From Candidatus Binatia bacterium (lineage in GTDB: Bacteria > Desulfobacterota_B > Binatia > UBA9968 > JAJDTQ01), in NCBI GenBank assembly GCA_022827045.1, contig JAJDTQ010000145.1:12837-76836 (forward strand): DNA of 64,000 nucleotides, written 5' to 3'. A program made the translations under genes and the position numbers. Below are positions 25,188-35,850 of the stretch, piece by piece. The notes under the pieces are model-generated. The model searched no databases. It was not told where the DNA came from and saw nothing but the letters and a program-made list of their open reading frames with translations. Within the stretch, counting starts at the first letter, position 1; every line of letters starts with the position of its first letter.

Positions 25188-25829
25188 TCAGCCCGCGGTG
25201 TCGTCGGCACGGTTCCCGAGCACGGCAAAAAGGGGGTCTCCCCGGAAGTCCTCCGGGACGGGCGTGAGCGACCTTACGTCGTCCCAGTTCCCGGCCTCGG
25301 TAAGGTAGGATTCCACGAGTTGCTGTTGTCCCGGGCCGGTCAGACGATGCCAGATGGCCACGGCCTTGGTGGGGAAGCAGCGGTTGGAGAAGGTGATGAC
25401 CAGCGGGGCGCCCGGTGCCAGCACCCGCCCGATGTCGCGGATCACCTGCACCGGTTTGACCAGATAGTCCACGGAAACGCAGATGCACGCGGCGTCGAAC
25501 TCGCCGTCGCCGTAGGGCAGGGCAGGCTCGTCGTTCAGGTTGTGGACCGTGTAGGCGTGGAGGCGGGGATTGGCCTTCAACTCCTGCTCGTTCATGCCCA
25601 GCCCCGCGACTCTGCTGAAGCGCATCTCCGGCGGCAGGTGGCTGATCCAACTGCTCATCAGGTCCAGGATCGCACCGCCGGCCGGCAGGGTTTCCCGGTA
25701 CAGTTGGGTGACCGCCGCGATGGCGCGTTCGTCGATATGGGTCACCAGCCGCGGTTCCTCGTAGAATTCCTCGTCGGGAGACTCGTCCATGCGGGCGAAC
25801 GCTTGCGGCGGTAGCGGATGAGTGATCAT
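25188..25829 (-). CDS. Class I SAM-dependent methyltransferase domain protein
   Basis: 213 residues starting MITHPLPPQAF. GGAILDLMSSWISHLP corresponds to motif I of the SAM fold in a degenerate form, GLGMNEQEL to motif II, YGDGEFDAACICVSVDYLVKPVQVIRDIGRVLAPGAPLVITFSNR to motifs IV-VI. The substrate is probably a small molecule or ubiquinone-like compound, but none is indicated. It is divergent from ettA with an 85-bp gap. No clear ribosome binding site precedes the ATG. Confidence 0.75.
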   Translation of the reverse strand: MITHPLPPQAFARMDESPDEEFYEEPRLVTHIDERAIAAVTQLYRETLPAGGAILDLMSSWISHLPPEMRFSRVAGLGMNEQELKANPRLHAYTVHNLNDEPALPYGDGEFDAACICVSVDYLVKPVQVIRDIGRVLAPGAPLVITFSNRCFPTKAVAIWHRLTGPGQQQLVESYLTEAGNWDDVRSLTPVPEDFRGDPLFAVLGNRADDTAG

Positions 25830-25914
25830 GTAGCGGTCGGCGGATTTCCGGTGGTCCGATCGTGTATAGTAGGGTTGCCGCGCGCGCTTTACAAACGCGG
25901 CGGCGGGAGGGCTC

Positions 25915-27600
<1,686 letters not shown>

Positions 27601-27614
27601 GCCCTGTTCGGTCC

Positions 27615-27687
27615 CGTCATTCCGGCGAAAGCCGGAATCCAGAGTACGCTCGAATGTTTCTGGATTCCGGCTTTCGCCGGAATGACG
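27615..27687. repeat. 29-bp perfect inverted repeat (REP-like pair), probable bidirectional terminator
   Basis: Arms 27615-27643 and 27659-27687 are exact reverse complements (start CGTCATTCCGGCGAAAGC), 15-nt loop. Each arm is itself a small palindrome. It fills the gap between the convergent ettA and GMC oxidoreductase genes and could stop transcription from both sides. Confidence 0.75.
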
Positions 27688-27712
27688 AGTGCGGGCGTCC
27701 GCGGGCTCTTTC

Positions 27713-29230
27713 TCAGCCGCCGGCGGCTTTCACGAAATCCGACAGCCGTTCGCCGATCATGATGCACGAGACGTTGGTGTTGGCGTGCACCACGGTCGGC
27801 ATGATGGAGGCGTCCGCCACCCACAGGTTGTCCATGCCGTGCACCTTGAGGTTCTGATCCACCACGGCTTCCGGGTTTGAAGCCGGGGCCATGAGGCAGG
27901 TGCCGACGCCGTGGTGGTAGCTGTCGTAGGTGGCCTTGGCGAACTTCACCCAGTCCTCGCCCGGACCGGGGGTGAGGAGGTCGCCGTAGAGCTCGCGCAT
28001 GGGCGGGGTCTCGGTGATCTCCTTGATGAACTCCATGGCCTTGGTCATGGATTCGATGTCCTGCTGGTCCTCCAGCATGGCGGACTCGATCACCGGCAGC
28101 TCGCGGGGGTCGCTGCTCTGGAGGTAGATGCGGCCGCGGCTCATCTGCTCCAGCAGCGACGCCGACAGCGGGATGGTGGGCTTGATGCCCTCGATCTGGG
28201 TCGGCGGCCTGAGCGAGATGTGGAAGTTGGAGCAGTCCCGGTCCGCGTGGCTCTTGTAGATGTAGCGGATGCGGGGGATGATCCAGTCGGCGTCGAACTC
28301 TTCCTTGCACTCGAAGGTCATGAACACCACCGCGTGGTCCTGGTAGTTCTCGCCGACGCCGGGCATGTGCCTGACAACCTCGATGCCCACCTTTTCGAGG
28401 TCTTGGGCCCGTCCGATGCCCGATAGCATCAGGAGCTGGGCGGAGTAGTAGACGCCCGCGCTCACCACCACGTGGTTGCCGGAGACGGTTTCCTGGCGGC
28501 CGTCCTTCTCGTAGCGCACGCCGGTGACCCGGTTGCCCTCGATATCCAGCCTGGTGACCAGGGCCTCGTCGACGATGGTGAGGTTGTCGCGGCCGCGGGC
28601 GGGGTTGAGGTACGCCACCACCGTGGACTGGCGCTTGCCGTCCTTGATGCTGAAGGGCGGGTGGCCGACGCCCTCGGGATCCGGGATGTTGGTGTCCTCC
28701 AGCAGCGGCAGGCCTTTCTGCTGGCCGGCCTCGATGAACGCCTGCACCGGGTCGGCGGCGCCGGGAGTATCGAACGTGAAAGGGCGCTTCACGTAGAGCG
28801 GGCCGTCGTTGCCGTGGAGCGGGCTGTCCGGGAAATCCTGGTCCGATTCCAGCCGCTTGAGCACCGGCAGCACCTTCTCCCAGGACCAGTCCGGGTTGCC
28901 GGCCGCCACCCAGTTGTCCATGTCGGCCTTCATGGGCCGGGGCGCGGCCATGACGTTCACCGACGAGCCGCCGCCCATGATCCTGCCCGCGAGCTTGTAG
29001 CAGATGCTGCCGTCGAGGTCGCGCGGGCTGGGATACATCGCCAGGTAGTCGGTCTCCAGCAAGAGGCGCACCTGGTTCTGGGCTTCGGCCACCATCTCGG
29101 GAATGGGCTGGGGATCCGGCCCGGCCTCCAGCAGCAGCACCTTGCGCCGGGGGTCCTCGGAGAGGCGGCTGGCGGCGGCGCAACCCGCCGAGCCTCCGCC
29201 GATGATGATGACGTCGTAGTGATCGGCCAT
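27713..29230 (-). CDS. GMC-family FAD-dependent oxidoreductase
   Basis: 505 residues with the ADP-binding motif IIIGGGSAGCAAASRLSE at 9-26, LLLEAG, and the GMC signature region MGGGSSVN. The catalytic His-Asn pair of the family fits H in YHHGVGTC and N in HANTNVSC near the C-terminus. It oxidises a primary or secondary alcohol to aldehyde or ketone with FAD. Length is slightly below the usual 530-550. The ATG follows AAAGGACAGG. Upstream on the same strand is the CoxG-like gene (gap 93 bp). The substrate is unknown. Confidence 0.9.
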   Translation of the reverse strand: MADHYDVIIIGGGSAGCAAASRLSEDPRRKVLLLEAGPDPQPIPEMVAEAQNQVRLLLETDYLAMYPSPRDLDGSICYKLAGRIMGGGSSVNVMAAPRPMKADMDNWVAAGNPDWSWEKVLPVLKRLESDQDFPDSPLHGNDGPLYVKRPFTFDTPGAADPVQAFIEAGQQKGLPLLEDTNIPDPEGVGHPPFSIKDGKRQSTVVAYLNPARGRDNLTIVDEALVTRLDIEGNRVTGVRYEKDGRQETVSGNHVVVSAGVYYSAQLLMLSGIGRAQDLEKVGIEVVRHMPGVGENYQDHAVVFMTFECKEEFDADWIIPRIRYIYKSHADRDCSNFHISLRPPTQIEGIKPTIPLSASLLEQMSRGRIYLQSSDPRELPVIESAMLEDQQDIESMTKAMEFIKEITETPPMRELYGDLLTPGPGEDWVKFAKATYDSYHHGVGTCLMAPASNPEAVVDQNLKVHGMDNLWVADASIMPTVVHANTNVSCIMIGERLSDFVKAAGG

Positions 29231-29323
29231 GAAACCTGTCCTTTCGTTTGTGCGGCCGCGTGCCGCCCACGGCCTTGTGTCGGCCGGCGGACGCTCGCGG
29301 TTTGACCCGCCCCTAACCGACCG

Positions 29324-29785
29324 CTAGGCCTCGGCGGCCTCGTCGTCCAGCGCCTTGCTGAGGCGTTTCCGAAACTCTTCCAGGATGAGCGAGGTGGTGG
29401 CGCGCAGGATCATGTCGCCGACGATGGCGAGGCGTCCCTTGATCTCCACCTGGGCCTTGTACCGAAGCTCGGTGCAGTTCTCCCGGGGCTCGTCCATGCT
29501 GGCGTCCACGCCGGCCACCACCGTGCTCTTGGTGACGGAGTCGTTGCCCTCGATCTTGACGGTGAGGGCTTCCTTGGGGTTGCTGTCGGTGATGGTGGAG
29601 CGGAAGTTGAACTTGCCCGACATGGGCCCCACCTTGGCGCTGATGACGCCGTCGAAGGTGGTGTCGTCGATCTTGTCGATGGAGTCGAGGCCCGGCATGC
29701 AGGCCGAGAACTTGTCGATATCCAGCACGAAGTCCCAGACGGCGTCCCTGGGGTGCTCCACGGTAATGGTGCCCTCGAAATTCAT
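29324..29785 (-). CDS. CoxG-like SRPBCC-fold protein
   Basis: 153 residues of the carbon-monoxide-dehydrogenase subunit G family (START-like fold): starts MNFEGTITVEHPRDAVWDFV, then CMPGLDSI and the FDGVISAKVGPMSGKF block, and KGRLAIVGDMI near the end. CoxG-type proteins recruit or mature molybdenum hydroxylases at the membrane or bind hydrophobic ligands. Two molybdenum hydroxylase large subunits occur elsewhere in the window (1.6 kb and 56 kb) but none is adjacent. A divergent EamA transporter lies upstream. Confidence 0.85.
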   Translation of the reverse strand: MNFEGTITVEHPRDAVWDFVLDIDKFSACMPGLDSIDKIDDTTFDGVISAKVGPMSGKFNFRSTITDSNPKEALTVKIEGNDSVTKSTVVAGVDASMDEPRENCTELRYKAQVEIKGRLAIVGDMILRATTSLILEEFRKRLSKALDDEAAEA

Positions 29786-29894
29786 AACGGCTCCCGGCGG
29801 CGAGTTGAGTTGGGAGGGGTATAGCCGTTTCGGTTGGCCCGATCAACCTGACGCCGGGTTACGAATCCGGTCCGGCGTGCTACACCTAACCGTC

Positions 29895-30782
29895 ATGGAC
29901 ATCGCCATCGTCTATGCCCTGGGCACGGCGTTTTTCCTGGCGTTGCGGGATATCTTCGGCCGCATGGCCACCCACGACATCGATCCGGTGCTGGGAACGG
30001 CGGCCACGGCCTTCACCGGGCTGGTGGTGCTGACCGTCGCCGCTCTGCTGAACGGCGACCTCCACGCGGGTTTTCCGGGCTGGGGATGGCCCCTCTTCGT
30101 GATCGGGCTGGCCGGGATCCTCCGCATCACCGTGGGCCGCACCACGCTGTTCACCGCCATCAAGTATATCGGCGCGGCGCGTTCCAGCAGCTTCAGCGCC
30201 ACCAACGTGTTCTTCGCCATGTTCATCGGCGTGTTCTTTCTCGCGGAGAACCTGACATATCTTCTGACGGCCGGGGCGGTCCTCGTGGTAGGCGGCTGCG
30301 TGCTGGTGGCCATGAGCCGCGTGCAGGGCAGCGCCGGCCAGACCTGGAGACGATATGTCGCCGGTATGGCCTTCGCCCTGGGCAGCGCCCTTGCCATGGC
30401 CGTGTCCGCGGCCCTGACCCGGGTGGTGGTGCACGAGTTCTCGTCGCCTCTCGGAGCCAACTTTTACGCCAGCCTCATTGCGCTGCCGAGTTTCCTGCCC
30501 GCCATCTCCAACCGGCCGCTGCGCAGCGTCGCCGACTGGACGTCCCGGCACTGGCGCTACATCTGGCTGGTGGGCTTGGTCTCGGCCATCGGCACCACCT
30601 GCGGGTACTTCGCCCTCAAGTATGCGCCGGTGGTGGTGGTGCAGCCCATCGCGCAGTCTCGGCCGCTCTTCGTGCTGCTGGTGTCGTGGGTCTTCCTGCA
30701 GGCCCACGAGTCGATCAATTGGAAGGTCGCGGTGGGCGCCGTCGCCATCGTGCTCGGCACGGCGCTGCTGATCGTGAAGTGA
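29895..30782 (+). CDS. EamA/DMT-superfamily permease
   Basis: 295 residues, about ten hydrophobic helices in two five-helix halves, typical of drug/metabolite transporters (RhaT, YdcZ, EamA type). The start MDIAIVYALG at 29895 is chosen because an earlier frame runs antisense through the CoxG-like gene and is not family-like. It sits in the inner membrane as an exporter or importer of a small metabolite. No neighbour indicates the substrate. Confidence 0.85.
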   Translation: MDIAIVYALGTAFFLALRDIFGRMATHDIDPVLGTAATAFTGLVVLTVAALLNGDLHAGFPGWGWPLFVIGLAGILRITVGRTTLFTAIKYIGAARSSSFSATNVFFAMFIGVFFLAENLTYLLTAGAVLVVGGCVLVAMSRVQGSAGQTWRRYVAGMAFALGSALAMAVSAALTRVVVHEFSSPLGANFYASLIALPSFLPAISNRPLRSVADWTSRHWRYIWLVGLVSAIGTTCGYFALKYAPVVVVQPIAQSRPLFVLLVSWVFLQAHESINWKVAVGAVAIVLGTALLIVK

Positions 30783-30849
30783 GGCGGGGGCGGATTCGCA
30801 TTCTGGGCGTCAAAGGCCTATATGGTTAGGAGTTGGAGGATCGCGTTGG

Positions 30850-31245
30850 ATGAAGGACAAAGTCGTCAAGACCGATGAAGAGTGGCGGCAACAACTCACC
30901 GACGACGAGTTTCTGGTGACGCGCAAACAGGCCACGGAGCGCCCGTTCACGGGCAAGTACCACGCCTCCAAGGAGCCCGGCGTCTACCGTTGCGTCTGCT
31001 GCGGCGCGAACCTGTTCGACGCCGCCACCAAGTTCGAATCGGGTACCGGATGGCCCAGCTTCTGGGCGCCGGTGGACGAGGACAACGTCGCGACCAAGGA
31101 AGACCATTCCTACGGCATGCGGCGGGTAGAGGTGCTGTGTAGCGTCTGCGACGCCCACTTGGGACACGTCTTCGACGACGGGCCATCGCCGACGTATCTT
31201 AGGTATTGCATTAATTCTCTGTCACTAAGGCACGAGAAAGACTGA
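30850..31245 (+). CDS. msrB: Peptide-methionine (R)-S-oxide reductase MsrB
   Basis: 131 residues, full-length MsrB. Structural zinc Cys pairs C48/C51 and C97/C100; signature GTGWPSFW (65-72); catalytic C120 in RYCINSLSL (the usual form is RYCINSASL). It reduces the R epimer of methionine sulfoxide in proteins using thioredoxin. It is cytoplasmic since no signal is present. It is 14 bp upstream of the M20-family gene on the same strand. Confidence 0.96.
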   Translation: MKDKVVKTDEEWRQQLTDDEFLVTRKQATERPFTGKYHASKEPGVYRCVCCGANLFDAATKFESGTGWPSFWAPVDEDNVATKEDHSYGMRRVEVLCSVCDAHLGHVFDDGPSPTYLRYCINSLSLRHEKD

Positions 31246-31259
31246 GGAGGATCGATTAC

Positions 31260-32501
31260 ATGGACAGCAAGCACGTGTTGGCACAACTCGACCGCGCCCA
31301 CTTGGTGGAGATGACGCGGGACCTTGCCGATATCGTTACGATCACAGGTGAGGAAGCGCCGGTGGCGGAATATCTCGGGCGCGAGTTCGAGCGCCTGGGC
31401 ATGGAGGTGGAATACCAGGAGGTGGAGGAAGGACGGCCCAACGTCATCGGCACCCTGAGGGGCTCCGGCGAAGGGCCGGCGCTCATGTTCAACGGGCACA
31501 TGGACCACTTCGACAACCCCGAACCGACCCGGGTCACGGAAGACCGGGTCTACGGCCGCGGCCTGGTGAACATGAAGTGCGCGTTCCCCTGCTACATCAC
31601 CGCGGTGGATATGCTCGTCAAGGCCGGGGCGGAGCTCAAGGGCGACATCATCATCTCCGGCGTGGTGGGCGAGATCGAGAAGGCGCAGGTCAACCGGTTC
31701 CATGGCAAGAGCTACCGCGGCGCCGGCGTGGGGGCCCGCTACCTGATGGACCACGGCGTCACCGCCGACATGTGCATCATCGGCGAGCCCACCGGCCTGC
31801 GCATGCAGATCGGCAACGCCGGCCTGGCATGGGCCGAGGTGACCGTGGAAGGTCCGGCCAAGACCTTCGTCATGAAGGCGTTCGAGGTAGCCAAGGCGAT
31901 CCAGGCGTGGGAGGCGGACTACCAGAAACAGTTCCCGCATCCCTTCATGCTCCCCACCGTGCAGATCGGCGCCATCGACGGCGGCAATCCCTTCAAGCCC
32001 GGCACCAACCCGATTTGCAAGATCTACGTCATCGTCAAGACGCTGCCCCACGTGCCCACCATGAAGATCCAGCGGGAGCTGGAGAAGGTCGCCTCGGCCG
32101 TTGCCGCCAGGGAAGGGGACATCGACACCAAGGTGAAGCTCTACCTCACCACCGACGGCTACGAGATCCCCGAGACCGACTACGTGGTCCAGGCCATGGG
32201 CGCGGCCCACAAGGAGGTCAACAACGGCAAGGACATGGAGTTCTCCGAGCCGGTGCGCTACGGCATCACCAGCGACGGCTCGCGCATCAATCAGTACGGC
32301 GTGTCGGTGATCACCTACGGCGCCGGCTTCGGCACCCACCTGGTGGACCCGGACGAGCAGGAGACCGGCGCGGAATGGGACCGGCCGTCCGGCACCCGCC
32401 GGGGCGTGGGTATCAGGAACATGGAGCGTTGCAGCAGCGTCTACGCCTTGGCGGCCCTGGACATCTGCAGCAAGACCCGCGCGGAGCTCGGCCTGGACTG
32501 A
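31260..32501 (+). CDS. M20-family amidohydrolase/deacylase homologue with altered metal site
   Basis: 413 residues; ATG with GAGGAGGAT upstream. ArgE/DapE/CPG2-type di-zinc fold: GHMDH (H80, D82) and IIGEPTG (E176) are conserved. The bridging metal Asp in the GRGxxDMK block is replaced by N104 (GRGLVNMK), and the general-base EE pair appears as GEIEK (E138, E140). A C-terminal GAGFGTHLVDPDE may hold the final His. It may bind one metal or act on an unusual amide. It follows msrB. Confidence 0.8.
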   Translation: MDSKHVLAQLDRAHLVEMTRDLADIVTITGEEAPVAEYLGREFERLGMEVEYQEVEEGRPNVIGTLRGSGEGPALMFNGHMDHFDNPEPTRVTEDRVYGRGLVNMKCAFPCYITAVDMLVKAGAELKGDIIISGVVGEIEKAQVNRFHGKSYRGAGVGARYLMDHGVTADMCIIGEPTGLRMQIGNAGLAWAEVTVEGPAKTFVMKAFEVAKAIQAWEADYQKQFPHPFMLPTVQIGAIDGGNPFKPGTNPICKIYVIVKTLPHVPTMKIQRELEKVASAVAAREGDIDTKVKLYLTTDGYEIPETDYVVQAMGAAHKEVNNGKDMEFSEPVRYGITSDGSRINQYGVSVITYGAGFGTHLVDPDEQETGAEWDRPSGTRRGVGIRNMERCSSVYALAALDICSKTRAELGLD

Positions 32502-32594
32502 TCCCGGAGCGGCATGGTTAGTAGCGGGCGGCCGCGGGCCGCCCGCTTCCGTTTGGAGTCGGCGGTGCATGGTGCGCCGCCGCGAGGAGGCCCC

Positions 32595-33479
32595 ATGGAA
32601 CTGACGCTGGCACACTACCGCAACCGCTTCTGCATGTACCGCACCTACTTCGCCCTGGGGGAGGGCATCGTGAAGCCCGAGGGCTTCGACCTGAAGGTCA
32701 TCGAGGTGGCCGACCCGCCGAGCCACGAGCTCGAAGAGGTGCTGATCCGGGGCGAGGTGGCGTTCGCAAACATCTATCTGCCCAACTTCCTCAAGCGCAA
32801 GCTCGGCGGCGCTCCAATCGTCGGGCTGTCCACGGAGTGGAAGTCCACCTCCAAGGGCAACGGCGTCTTCGTGCTCAAGGACGGACCGGTGCAGACCCCC
32901 AAGGACCTGGAAGGACGGCTCATTGCCAGCCACCACTCCGATCCCCACGCCATGCACTGCTTCCTCCTGCGCAAGCACTACAAGGTGGACGACTCCACCA
33001 TCCGCTGGGAATCCCATCCACAGGAAGAGCTCATCGCGATCCTCAAGGAGGGCAAGGCCGATGCCGTGACGCTCATCGACCAGGTCTTCTGGCACGGCGA
33101 GAAGGACCCCGATGTCCGCTGCCTCTACACCGACGGCGACGCCTGGCGCGGCCTGCACGGCCTCCCGGAGATCATCAAGCACATGCTCGCCACCCGCGAG
33201 GACCTGTTGCAGGAGCATCCGGAGTTCGCCGGCCATATCCTCGACGCCTGCCGCAAGTCCATCGCCTACAGCGACGCCCACCTCGAGGAGGTGGCCGACC
33301 GCTTCATCGCCAAGTACGGCGGCGACAAGCAGGACATCCTGGCCTCCGCCGGCTACCCCAAGATCGAGTTCACCTTCACCGACACCGAGCGCAAGGAGGC
33401 GGAAGCCACCATGGACATGCTGGTCGAGACCGGGCGACTGGAGGGACGGGTGGATCTGTCGACGGCGTTTGTGTCGTAG
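32595..33479 (+). CDS. NMT1/THI5-like periplasmic-binding-fold protein without signal peptide
   Basis: 294 residues starting MELTLAHYRNRF (GAGGAGG just upstream). The two-lobed solute-binding fold is suggested by FDLKVIEV, EEVLIRGEVAFANIYLPNF, TPKDLEGRLIA and ILKEGKADAVTLIDQVF. No signal peptide is present, unlike a transporter binding protein; 4,5-dihydroxyphthalate-decarboxylase-like proteins share this fold and are cytoplasmic. An enzyme acting on an aromatic acid is therefore possible. It lies between the M20 gene and an ABC binding-protein gene. Confidence 0.75.
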   Translation: MELTLAHYRNRFCMYRTYFALGEGIVKPEGFDLKVIEVADPPSHELEEVLIRGEVAFANIYLPNFLKRKLGGAPIVGLSTEWKSTSKGNGVFVLKDGPVQTPKDLEGRLIASHHSDPHAMHCFLLRKHYKVDDSTIRWESHPQEELIAILKEGKADAVTLIDQVFWHGEKDPDVRCLYTDGDAWRGLHGLPEIIKHMLATREDLLQEHPEFAGHILDACRKSIAYSDAHLEEVADRFIAKYGGDKQDILASAGYPKIEFTFTDTERKEAEATMDMLVETGRLEGRVDLSTAFVS

Positions 33480-33503
33480 CCGGCCGCTCCCGACGGTTGG
33501 GGC

Positions 33504-33530
33504 TTGACGCCCACCGTTTGGATTTATAGT
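33504..33530 (+). promoter_or_regulatory. Candidate promoter for the iron-type ABC binding protein
   Basis: TTGACG (33504-33509) and TATAGT (33525-33530) are good boxes but only 15 nt apart; TAGTGT two bases later gives 17 nt. The ATG of the next gene is at 33567. Confidence 0.4.
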
Positions 33531-33566
33531 GTGGGCGACAAATCTCGATCTCTAAGGGAGGTTCCA

Positions 33567-34607
33567 ATGCGAAGCATGATTGCAAAGACCATGGCGCTCG
33601 TGCTCGGCTTCACCCTGTGCCTGTCCGGCATGGCGCTGGCGTCGAGCGCGGAGCTGATAGCCGCGGCCAAGAAGGAAGGCAAGCTGCGGGTCATCATCTT
33701 CTCCAGCTACAAGAAGGCCGCCCAGGCCTTCGAGAAGAAGTACGGCATCAAGGTGGAGGGCACCTACCCCGGAGCACCCGACATTCTCCGCAAGGTGAGC
33801 CAGGAATCGCAGGCGGGCATTTTCGCCATCGACGTTTTCGCCACCTCGCCCGGACCGCTGAGCGGTCTGAACCATTTGACCATGCCCTACAAGCCCGCGG
33901 GATACGAAAGAGTGGCCCATGCCATGAAGCCTCTCCCCAAGGAATGGAACCAGATCCCGTTGTTCAACCACGTGGTGGGGGCGTCCTACAACAAGAAGCT
34001 GGTCTCGCCGGAGAACGCTCCCCGAAGCATTCAGGATCTGCTCAAGCCCGAGTACAAGGGAAAGATCATCTCGCGCACGCCGTGGCTGGGTTCCAACTAC
34101 CTCGTGCATATCGCCTCCTTCTACTCGTGGTTCGGAGAGAACGAAGAGAAGTGGGCCGACTACTGGACGAAGTTCAAGGCCAACGTCGCACGGTACGAGC
34201 CCAAGTGGGGACAGCTTCACGCGGCGGTGGGCCTGAAGGAGTTTGCCCTGGGCATCTTCACGCTGCCCTACACGCCTTACACGTTCGGCCGAAGCTATCC
34301 CGACCTGGGCTACTCCACCTTCCGGGAGCCGGCCATCTGGTGGCCCAACATGGCGGCCATCCACGGGAAGGCGCCTCATCCCAACGCGGCCAAGCTCTTC
34401 GTCGACTTCTTGGTGAGTTCTGAGGGCCAGAACATCTTCAGGGACGAAGGCCTGCTCGCCGTCGACAAGACCGTGGAGCCCCTGGACGCGCTCAAGAAGG
34501 AGTTGACGGGCGTGAAGTTCTTCGACCCGTCCCCGCAGGTCATCGCCCGCGAGGTGAGCCAGAACGGCGACAAGTGGAAGGCGCGCATCCAGAAGCTCTA
34601 TCAATAG
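33567..34607 (+). CDS. ABC transporter substrate-binding protein (Fe3+/polyamine-type family)
   Basis: 346 residues starting MRSMIAKTMA (AAGGGAGG upstream) with a signal peptide ending near ALA-SS. Family features are AAKKEGKLRVIIFSSYKKAAQAFEKKYGIKVE, ISRTPW and HPNAAKLFVDFLVSSEGQ, as in family 1 extracellular binding proteins for iron or organic ligands. A matching two-domain permease is on the opposite strand at 35851-37530, but no ATPase gene is in the window. The downstream alpha/beta hydrolase (35 bp gap) may act on the transported compound. Confidence 0.9.
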   Translation: MRSMIAKTMALVLGFTLCLSGMALASSAELIAAAKKEGKLRVIIFSSYKKAAQAFEKKYGIKVEGTYPGAPDILRKVSQESQAGIFAIDVFATSPGPLSGLNHLTMPYKPAGYERVAHAMKPLPKEWNQIPLFNHVVGASYNKKLVSPENAPRSIQDLLKPEYKGKIISRTPWLGSNYLVHIASFYSWFGENEEKWADYWTKFKANVARYEPKWGQLHAAVGLKEFALGIFTLPYTPYTFGRSYPDLGYSTFREPAIWWPNMAAIHGKAPHPNAAKLFVDFLVSSEGQNIFRDEGLLAVDKTVEPLDALKKELTGVKFFDPSPQVIAREVSQNGDKWKARIQKLYQ

Positions 34608-34642
34608 CTTGAAAGGGCGGCGCCGGAACGACGCGAAGGGCC

Positions 34643-35743
34643 ATGTTCGAATTCTTTCCCGGGAACCGAAGCTGGTCCTTCGCGTGCATCCGGCTGCTGG
34701 CCGAGAGCTACTACGGCGGCGGCGAGTTCAACGAGATCTATCGCACGACACAGCGAATCAAGTCCGGCGACATCGAGAGCTGGCACGCCGAGTGGCTTGA
34801 AACCGCGGAACGGGTAGCCGCCCGCGGTCGCGAGCAACAAGCCACCGGCCATCCGGAGAGTGCCCTCAAGGCCTTCCTGCGCGCCTCCAACTACTATCGG
34901 GTGGCCGAGTTCCTGCTGCCCTTCACCGACGACCGAAAGATCCCCACCTACCGGAAGTCCGCCGGGAGCTTTCAGGCGGCCGCGGAGCTCTCGCCCGGCA
35001 TCGAGCGCGTGGAGGTGCCCTACGAGGACACCTCCATGCCCGGCTACTTTTTCCACGCCCCGGCCGGCGCCGGCGCGAAGCCGCCCGTGCTGATCTTCAC
35101 CGGCGGCGCGGACTCCACCGCCGAGGAGGTCTACTTCGTCGGCGGGCCCGAGGCGGCGAAACGGGGTCTGGCCCTGCTGATTGTCGACGGCCCCGGACGT
35201 GGCGGGATGCTGAGGCTTCGCAACAGCCTGGCCATCCCCGACTTCGAGCGGCCGATTACAGCCATGGTGGACTACCTGGAAACCCGGGGCGACGTCGACA
35301 TGGACCGGGTCGCCCTCATGGGCATGAGCATGGGCGGCTACTACGTGACCCGCGCCGCCGCATACGAGAGGCGCGTCAAGTGCTGCGTGTCGCACTTCGG
35401 CCCCTACGACTGCTATCGCGACATCTACGAGTTCTACGAGCCCCTGAGGGGACAGTTCCGCTGGATCACGGGATCGAGCAACGAGGACGAGGTCCGCCAC
35501 CGCCTGGGCCAGTTCACCCTTGCCGGCAGCATCGAGAGGGTCGAGTGCCCGCTACTCATCCTCCACGGCGAGGACGACATCATCACCGACCCGCGCTGCG
35601 CCCACCAAACCTACGAGGAAGCCAAGTGCGAGAAGGAGCTACGCTTCCTCCGCACCGGCGAGCCCGGCGCGGTCCACTGCTCCTACGACAACCACGCCGA
35701 GATCTTCCCGTTCATGCACGACTGGGTGGCGGCCAGGGTGTAG
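34643..35743 (+). CDS. Alpha/beta hydrolase of the DUF1100 / dihydropseudooxynicotine-hydrolase type
   Basis: 366 residues. The N-terminal third is a helical cap (RASNYYRVAEFLL); the C-terminal hydrolase core has nucleophile Ser in GMSMGGYY, the Asp in HGEDDIITD and the His in DNHAEIF. This layout matches FrsA/2,6-dihydropseudooxynicotine-hydrolase relatives that break C-C or ester bonds. The ATG at 34643 follows GCGAAGGG. Probably co-transcribed with the preceding binding protein. The substrate is unknown. Confidence 0.85.
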   Translation: MFEFFPGNRSWSFACIRLLAESYYGGGEFNEIYRTTQRIKSGDIESWHAEWLETAERVAARGREQQATGHPESALKAFLRASNYYRVAEFLLPFTDDRKIPTYRKSAGSFQAAAELSPGIERVEVPYEDTSMPGYFFHAPAGAGAKPPVLIFTGGADSTAEEVYFVGGPEAAKRGLALLIVDGPGRGGMLRLRNSLAIPDFERPITAMVDYLETRGDVDMDRVALMGMSMGGYYVTRAAAYERRVKCCVSHFGPYDCYRDIYEFYEPLRGQFRWITGSSNEDEVRHRLGQFTLAGSIERVECPLLILHGEDDIITDPRCAHQTYEEAKCEKELRFLRTGEPGAVHCSYDNHAEIFPFMHDWVAARV

Positions 35744-35749
35744 CCGCTC

Positions 35750-35785
35750 CATGAGTATTTTCGGGTGTACCGTAAAATACTCATG
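35750..35785. terminator. A+T-rich inverted repeat at a convergent junction
   Basis: Arms CATGAGTATTTT (35750-35761) and AAAATACTCATG (35774-35785), a perfect 12-bp palindrome with a 12-nt loop. Composition is strikingly A+T-rich against its surroundings. It lies between the convergent hydrolase and ABC permease stops, so a bidirectional terminator is possible; a transposon end or regulator site is an alternative. Confidence 0.5.
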
Positions 35786-35850
35786 AGTTTCTCCGAGCAA
35801 CCTGAGACAGGGTCCCCCCCGGTCGTGGGGGACTCTGCAAACGGGGCCGT

